Part shown: piece by piece, positions 59,515-64,000 of the stretch
Layout of the letters: the number at the start of each line of letters is the position of its first letter
Numbering within the stretch: the first letter of the stretch is position 1
Source of the DNA: Pyrinomonas sp040289685
GTDB taxonomy: Bacteria; Acidobacteriota; Blastocatellia; Pyrinomonadales; Pyrinomonadaceae
Length of the DNA stretch: 64,000 nt
Assembly: GCF_040289685.1 (NCBI RefSeq)
Contig: NZ_PSLQ01000002.1
Coordinates: forward strand, 1 to 64,000
Direction: 5' to 3'
Program-made: the position numbers and the translations under genes
The notes under the pieces: generated by a model
What the model was told of the DNA's origin: nothing
What the model saw: only the letters and a program-made list of their open reading frames with translations
Databases searched by the model: none

Positions 59515-60399
59515 TTGAACCGCGTCCGCCGCGTCCAAATCGTCGAGGTCGCTTTGCGCGATGGCTTGCAGTCGGTGCGCGAGTTTGTTCCCACCGAGGA
59601 GAAGCTCGCGCTCGTCCGACGTCTGATCAACGCTGGCGTCCGGCGCATCGAAGCGACAGCCTTCGTCAGTCCGCGTTGGGTGCCGCAGATGAGCGATGCC
59701 GAGCAGTTGATGGCGCGTGTGCCGCGCGGCGGCGGAACGGAATACATGGCCTTGGTGGTCAACGAACGCGGCTATCAGCGGGCGCTGGCGGCGCGAGTTG
59801 ATTGGCTTTGCTACGTGGTCGCTGCCACGGAGGCGATCAGCCGCAGCAACGCAAACATGAGCTTGCGCGAGGCTTTGGAGCTTGCCCGCAGAGTGATCGC
59901 ACAAGCCAAGAAAGACGGTTTGCGAGTGCGCGGCTCGATCGGCGTCGCGTGGGTTTGTCCATACGAGGGCGAAGTGCCCGCCGCGCGCACGCTCGATATC
60001 GCCGCCGAGTTGATCCTCGCTGGAGCCGACGAGATCTCTTTCAACGATACCACCGGGAAGGCGACTCCAGAGCGGACTTATGCCCTGTTTGCCGAAGCGC
60101 GCGGACGCTGGCCACACCTTTCGTTTGCGGCACACCTACACGACACCACCGGCATGGCGCTCGACAACATCAAGGCTGCGATGAAAGCGGGCGTGGCCGT
60201 GTTCGATGCGGCAGTGGGCGGTTTAGGCGGTTGCCCGTTTACGCCGGGCGCGCCTGGCAACGTGGCCACTGAAAGGGTCGTCGCCATGCTGGAGGAGTTG
60301 GGCGTCGAGACCGACATCGATCTTCGAACTTTGCGCGAAATCGCCCGCGACTACGCGAGTTGGATGCTGCATCCTTCATCCTCTCGCTCGAAGGGATGA
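59515..60399 (+). CDS. HMG-CoA lyase family enzyme
   Basis: A TIM-barrel retro-aldolase that splits 3-hydroxy-3-methylacyl-CoA esters. TTG at 59515 with AAAGGGG eight bases upstream is preferred over TTG at 59491. The 294-residue product has EVALRDGLQSVREFVPTEEK (metal Asp and catalytic Arg), EATAFVSPRWVPQMSDAEQL, FNDTTGKATPERTYALF and AAHLHDTTGMALDNIKAA (metal histidines), and GGLGGCPFTPGAPGNVATE with the HMG-CoA-lyase cysteine. It could cleave HMG-CoA, citramalyl-CoA or a related ester made by the CaiB-type transferase. It is the last gene of the operon. Confidence 0.92.
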   Translation: MNRVRRVQIVEVALRDGLQSVREFVPTEEKLALVRRLINAGVRRIEATAFVSPRWVPQMSDAEQLMARVPRGGGTEYMALVVNERGYQRALAARVDWLCYVVAATEAISRSNANMSLREALELARRVIAQAKKDGLRVRGSIGVAWVCPYEGEVPAARTLDIAAELILAGADEISFNDTTGKATPERTYALFAEARGRWPHLSFAAHLHDTTGMALDNIKAAMKAGVAVFDAAVGGLGGCPFTPGAPGNVATERVVAMLEELGVETDIDLRTLREIARDYASWMLHPSSSRSKG

Positions 60400-60464
60400 C
60401 GGTTCAACTGATTCGCGCGACGCGGTTTCGACTCGCGCCGGATCTCCATCGACGAACGGGTTGA

Positions 60465-61394
60465 CTAGCGCTGTCGCTGCGAGCGTGCGCTCCGACGAAA
60501 GTTGTAACGGAGCAAGACCAGCGCCGGAGTGGGACGCTGGTTGCGCATTGCTGGTCGGAAAAACATGCGCTTAACCGTTTGCGTGACTGATTCATCCAGC
60601 CCGAATCCGGCCCAACGCACGACCTCGACCCGGCGCACCACGCCATCTTCATCGATCCACGCAAGGACGTCCACAGTCGCTTCCGCTTCGGCGCGCGCCG
60701 CCTCCTCGGTGTAAGCTGGTTGCAGGCGACGGTATGGTTGCGGCGGGATGATGTTTTCGTCGAGACCTTGGTCGCGCGTCAAGTCCAGATACATGCTCTC
60801 CTCCTCGCCTTTTTCTGTGGGCTGCCAAGCCAGCGTGCGTTGAAGTTGTGCTGCGAATGCGCGGCGAAGCGTCGTCGCATAGAGCGGTGCGCGTCGCCGC
60901 AGTTCCGTCTTCAACACCGCCAGCGCATCGGCGGCGTGCGTTGCCTGAAGGCTCGGACGGTCCCACTGGACGAGCGCTCCGCTGCGCGCATCGACGATGA
61001 AGATCGAAGCGTAAGATTCGAAATAGATCGCGCCGCTCGACGGCGAGCGGCGAACCACTTGCGCATCGCCCGTGATGAACAAGTCGCACCCGATGGCCGT
61101 TCCCAAGTCGCGCGCTTCGGCGCGCGTCATGTTGAGCGAGCCTTGATAGCCGAGACCCACAGCCGCGGCCCGTGCGAGGTCGCGCGTGATGAGCGCGAGT
61201 TCGGGATCAACCGAGAGCGCAGCATGCAGTTCGTCGGCCAACTGCTTTCCCGTTGGATCGCGATTGAAGTCGAGGATGGCGATGCGAGCGCGGGCCATAT
61301 GGCTTTGCTGCGCGCCAAAGGTGACGGGCGCGGACAGCAGCGCGGACGCGATGCTGAGGATGAACGTGGCGACAGTGAATGAAGGTCGGCGCAC
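60465..61394 (-). CDS. Exported protein with TonB C-terminal domain
   Basis: A 309-residue protein. GTG at 61394 gives a clean signal peptide (RRPSFTVATFILSIASALLS, then PVTFGAQQ). The first domain, after the signal, is ARARIAILDFNRDPTGKQLA and AAAVGLGYQGSLNMTRAEAR with LGTAIGCDLFITGDAQ, like the N-terminal domain of TolB. The C-terminal 75 residues are a TonB_C domain: EATVDVLAWIDEDGVVRRVE, VTQTVKRMFFRPAMRNQRPT and ALVLLRYNF. True TonB has an N-terminal anchor and proline-rich linker; both are missing. Longer starts in the same frame overlap the HD gene. Confidence 0.75.
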   Translation of the reverse strand: MRRPSFTVATFILSIASALLSAPVTFGAQQSHMARARIAILDFNRDPTGKQLADELHAALSVDPELALITRDLARAAAVGLGYQGSLNMTRAEARDLGTAIGCDLFITGDAQVVRRSPSSGAIYFESYASIFIVDARSGALVQWDRPSLQATHAADALAVLKTELRRRAPLYATTLRRAFAAQLQRTLAWQPTEKGEEESMYLDLTRDQGLDENIIPPQPYRRLQPAYTEEAARAEAEATVDVLAWIDEDGVVRRVEVVRWAGFGLDESVTQTVKRMFFRPAMRNQRPTPALVLLRYNFRRSARSQRQR

Positions 61395-61419
61395 TTCGTT
61401 TTTCAGTGACCTCGTCGAA

Positions 61420-62709
61420 TCAACGGCTTTCGTCGTGATAGAGCGCGTAGATGCGTTCTTTGACCTCGGGCGGGAAACAGACCCGTCGGATCTCATATCC
61501 GCGCTCCAGTCCGCGAACGACGTCGCTTACCTCGGTGATCTCGCGCAGTCGTCGGCGCGAATAGCTGTCTTCCACATAGATGCGCGCTTTCGGCTCCGCG
61601 CGCTTTCCTGGGTAGGCGCTGTACGGGGTGTCGCCCGCTTGATCCTCAATGAAGTAGTAGCGCGGATCGAATCCGGCCTCGACGATCACTTGGCGGGCCG
61701 CTTCGAGAAACGCCCCTCGCTCTTCCTCAGGCATGTCGAGATCGATCGCCTTGAAAAGCCTCCTTCCGACGAAGCGTCGGCTCAGGTCGCGCAAGATGGG
61801 GTCGGAGGCGCGCTGCCACTGTTTGATGTGGAAGAGGAGGTCGGAATCATCCATCTCCAGATGGTCGCTCAAAGAGAGCGGCTCACCGCGCAAACGCTTG
61901 GCGAATGCCGTGTCGGGCGCGCACCAAACTTCCGTGCCTTGCGCCGTCAGTTCGAGAGCGCGTTCCAACGTCGCGCGCAGCACCACCTCGGCTGAGCGCA
62001 GCGTGCGGTGATAGTAGACTTGACGAAACATGTAGTAGCGCGCTTGCAAATACTCTTCGACGGCGTAGAGGCCGCGTGCTGCTACGTATATGCGATCGTT
62101 TTCCGCGTCAACGGCGAGCGCCTTGATGATCCATTCGAGATCGTAGATGCCGTATTTCGCGCCGGTCATCAAGGAATCGCGCAACAAGTAGTCCATCCGA
62201 TCGACGTCGAGCTGTGAAGAGACGAGTTGCGCGATGAAAGCCGGTTTGAAATCGCCTTCAATGATCGCTGCGACGCGGTCGGGAAGCTCTGCCTGATAAG
62301 CACGAAGGATCTGGCCGACTTCGGTTTCATCGCTGCGAATCGCTTGCACGGTCAAATCCTCGTGATGGAAGCCGAGCACCTTCTCCATGACGTGTGAAAA
62401 GGGACCGTGTCCGATGTCGTGCAAAAGGGCTGCCGCGCGCGCTGCCGTGCGATCCTCTTCGTTGATGTGATGTGTCTCTTGGAGGCGATCGAGAATGCGC
62501 GTCATCAAGTGAAGCACCCCGAGCGAGTGGGCGAAGCGCGAATGTTCGGCCCCTTGGTAGGTGTAGAGCGCAAGACCGAGTTGCTTGATGCGGCGGAGGC
62601 GTTGGAACTCGAATGAGTCGATCAGCCGCACCATCAAGCGGCCTTCGCTCGAATCCGTGCGCAGGCGGATGATGTTGTGCAACGGGTCGCGGTAGATCCT
62701 CTCCGCCAT
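61420..62709 (-). CDS. HD domain phosphohydrolase (dNTPase-like)
   Basis: A 429-residue metal-dependent phosphohydrolase related to SAMHD1 and YwfO. ATG at 62709 gives MAERIYRDPLHNIIRL, the usual family start, though its Shine-Dalgarno is weak. The HD core is His61 (RFAHSLGVLHL), His97-Asp98 (LLHDIGHGPFSHVME) and the later Asp in QLDVDRMDYLLRD. The middle has RLRRIKQLGLALYTYQGAEH, the family signature that precedes the first His. It probably hydrolyses dNTPs or ppGpp-type nucleotides; the product is not known. Confidence 0.9.
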   Translation of the reverse strand: MAERIYRDPLHNIIRLRTDSSEGRLMVRLIDSFEFQRLRRIKQLGLALYTYQGAEHSRFAHSLGVLHLMTRILDRLQETHHINEEDRTAARAAALLHDIGHGPFSHVMEKVLGFHHEDLTVQAIRSDETEVGQILRAYQAELPDRVAAIIEGDFKPAFIAQLVSSQLDVDRMDYLLRDSLMTGAKYGIYDLEWIIKALAVDAENDRIYVAARGLYAVEEYLQARYYMFRQVYYHRTLRSAEVVLRATLERALELTAQGTEVWCAPDTAFAKRLRGEPLSLSDHLEMDDSDLLFHIKQWQRASDPILRDLSRRFVGRRLFKAIDLDMPEEERGAFLEAARQVIVEAGFDPRYYFIEDQAGDTPYSAYPGKRAEPKARIYVEDSYSRRRLREITEVSDVVRGLERGYEIRRVCFPPEVKERIYALYHDESR

Positions 62710-62903
62710 ACAAGGCAAGTCTAACACAACTCGTCGCGGCGGCGGGCAAGCGAGCAAACCGCTCCGACGACGGAGAAGAGAATAGTTCTGGTCTCGCATG
62801 AGGCGAGCCAGTTGTGACAGAAGCGGGGCGCCTTTCGGTTTGCGCTCCGGGGCGCTTGATCGCGCGGGCCGAAACGTGCTAAAGCGATTCCTTTCTTTGC
62901 GTG

Positions 62904-63728
62904 ATGGAAAGAGATCTACCGATCGGCATTTTCGATAGCGGCGTTGGCGGCTTAACCGTCTATCGCGCGCTGCACGAGCGACTGCCCAACGAGCGCTTCG
63001 TCTATTTGGGCGATACGGCGCGCGTCCCCTACGGAACGAAATCGCTGACGACGGTGGAGCGTTACGCCGTGGAGAACGCACGGTTTCTTGCGCGCCACGG
63101 AACGAAGCTGCTCGTCGTCGCGTGCAACACGGCTTCGGCGCTGGCGCTGCCTGCCGTGCGGCGCGCTGTAAGCATCCCGGTTGTCGGCGTGATCGAACCG
63201 GGAGCGCGTCTTGCTGTGGCTCGCAGTCGAAGGCGACGCATTGGCGTCATTGCCACCGAAGCGACGGTCCGAAGCCGGGCGTATGCGACGACCATCGCGC
63301 ACTTGGCGCCGGATGCGCACGTGATCGAGCGATCGTGTCCGCTCTTCGTCCCGTTGGCCGAGGAAGGGTGGGCTGATACAACGGTCGCCCGATTGGTCGC
63401 CGAGGAGTATTTAGAAGACTTGAGAGACTCGGGCATCGACGTGCTCGTGCTCGGATGCACACACTATCCGATCCTGCGGCGAACGATTCAGCAAGCGGTT
63501 GGCGAGGGTATTAAGTTAATCGAGTCAGGCGAGGCAGTAGCCGAAGAGGTAGCGCAGTTGTTGGAAGAACGATCGCTTTCGGCCCGCGTCAAACGCGACG
63601 AGCGCGAACGGCGATTGGGCGACGATCTGGACCACTTCTATGTAACGGACGCAGCGGAACGCTTCGCGCGCGTCGCCGAAAGGTTTTTGGGGCAAGCGCC
63701 GACGGTGCTGGAAGCGGTGGAGATCTGA
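62904..63728 (+). CDS. murI: Glutamate racemase
   Basis: MurI makes D-glutamate for peptidoglycan. ATG at 62904 (GTG at 62901 also possible) gives 274 residues. PIGIFDSGVGGLTVYRALHE, VYLGDTARVPYGTKS, the first catalytic cysteine Cys74 in VVACNTASALALP and the second in VLVLGCTHYPILRR are intact. The end has DLDHFYVTDAAERFARVAER. It is divergent from the HD gene with 194 bases between them. Confidence 0.96.
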   Translation: MERDLPIGIFDSGVGGLTVYRALHERLPNERFVYLGDTARVPYGTKSLTTVERYAVENARFLARHGTKLLVVACNTASALALPAVRRAVSIPVVGVIEPGARLAVARSRRRRIGVIATEATVRSRAYATTIAHLAPDAHVIERSCPLFVPLAEEGWADTTVARLVAEEYLEDLRDSGIDVLVLGCTHYPILRRTIQQAVGEGIKLIESGEAVAEEVAQLLEERSLSARVKRDERERRLGDDLDHFYVTDAAERFARVAERFLGQAPTVLEAVEI

Positions 63729-63871
63729 TGCCCAGTCGCTTTTTCGGAAAAGCGTGGCTCGAAGTCAATGATCGCCAATTGACAGGCTATCTGCGCGGTC
63801 GCTTCTTCGGAAGGACGCGGACCGAAGGCGAACGGCTCGCACGCTTTCTCGTACCGGCTCTCGGCATGTGA
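63728..63871 (+). CDS. Small ORF coupled to murI
   Basis: ATG at 63728 shares its A with the murI stop (TGATG) and opens a 47-codon frame: MPSRFFGKAWLEVNDRQLTG, then YLRGRFFGRTRTEGERLARF, ending at TGA 63869-63871. It has no known motif and might be only a by-product. The sequence CGCTTTT TCGG AAAAGCG at 63737-63754 inside it forms a perfect 7-bp hairpin that could be the murI terminator, which argues against it being a gene. Confidence 0.3.
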   Translation: MPSRFFGKAWLEVNDRQLTGYLRGRFFGRTRTEGERLARFLVPALGM

Positions 63872-64000
63872 CAGCGCAAGCGTAGATCGAACTTCATTGG
63901 TCGCACCGATCTTTTCGCCGCGCACGGTCTTCCGATGTTTGTGCAAACGTAGATCGAGCGTGCTGGCCCGGCTAAAACACAGGTCATCGAACCGTTGTAG

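Noticed and set aside
57988..60135. Open frame of over 700 codons on the minus strand opposite the CaiB and lyase genes
   Set aside because: Both plus-strand genes have complete catalytic motifs; the antisense product is arginine- and histidine-rich with no domain.
63638..63946. 102-codon minus-strand frame overlapping the end of murI
   Set aside because: Overlaps a certain gene and has no recognisable features.

Overview
The window reads as one chromosomal contig from a Gram-negative bacterium of about 60 percent GC, most likely an acidobacterium of the Blastocatellia type. This is an inference from gene style: a TonB-dependent receptor with an N-terminal carboxypeptidase-regulatory-like domain, zinc-finger S14 and S4, a tmRNA tag ending ANTQELALAA, and Tat, BCCP and PBP1A genes arranged as in free-living diderms. 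No transposase, phage gene, CRISPR array or tRNA gene was seen.

Layout. 1-17.1 kb is the complete S10-spc-alpha ribosomal supercluster on the + strand: end of tuf, rpsJ to rplO, secY, adk, map, infA, rpmJ, rpsM, rpsK, rpsD, rpoA, rplQ. A strong hairpin terminator plus a promoter before secY, a promoter before infA and a terminator after rplQ divide it into transcription units. 17.1-19.1 kb holds accB-accC (fatty acid synthesis). 19.2-28.5 kb holds rplU-rpmA, obgE, nadD (cut by a 10-N assembly gap), rsfS, a sensor-less sigma-54 activator, rlmH, a DksA-like gene, comF, an HNH nuclease gene with a duplicated stem-loop leader, tatA, a frameshifted TonB-type pseudogene and radA. The tmRNA gene ssrA (- strand) and a class A penicillin-binding protein follow.

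32.3-60.4 kb is an accessory catabolic region. A - strand unit carries a short-chain dehydrogenase, an exported VOC protein and a DUF1838 protein, next to a TonB-dependent receptor (+). A SnoaL-like gene is coupled to a nitrilase-fold gene that has lost two catalytic residues. A long - strand series (acyl-CoA ligase, ACMSD-like hydrolase, small protein, cupin, GntR/UTRA regulator, dihydropyrimidinase-like enzyme, MFS transporter, YCII protein, second DUF1838 protein, aldehyde dehydrogenase, lipocalin-like protein) diverges from a + strand operon (exported LolA-like protein, HyuA, HyuB, carbamoylsarcosine-amidase-like hydrolase, CaiB-type CoA-transferase, HMG-CoA-lyase-type lyase). The divergent promoters and the gntR promoter carry similar palindromes with the pattern TAAGT-N4-TAC, suggesting one regulon.

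The enzyme set is consistent with uptake of an amide, imide or hydantoin-like compound, ring opening and C-N cleavage, CoA activation and retro-aldol cleavage of a CoA ester. The substrate cannot be read from sequence. The window ends with an exported TonB_C protein, an HD phosphohydrolase and glutamate racemase.
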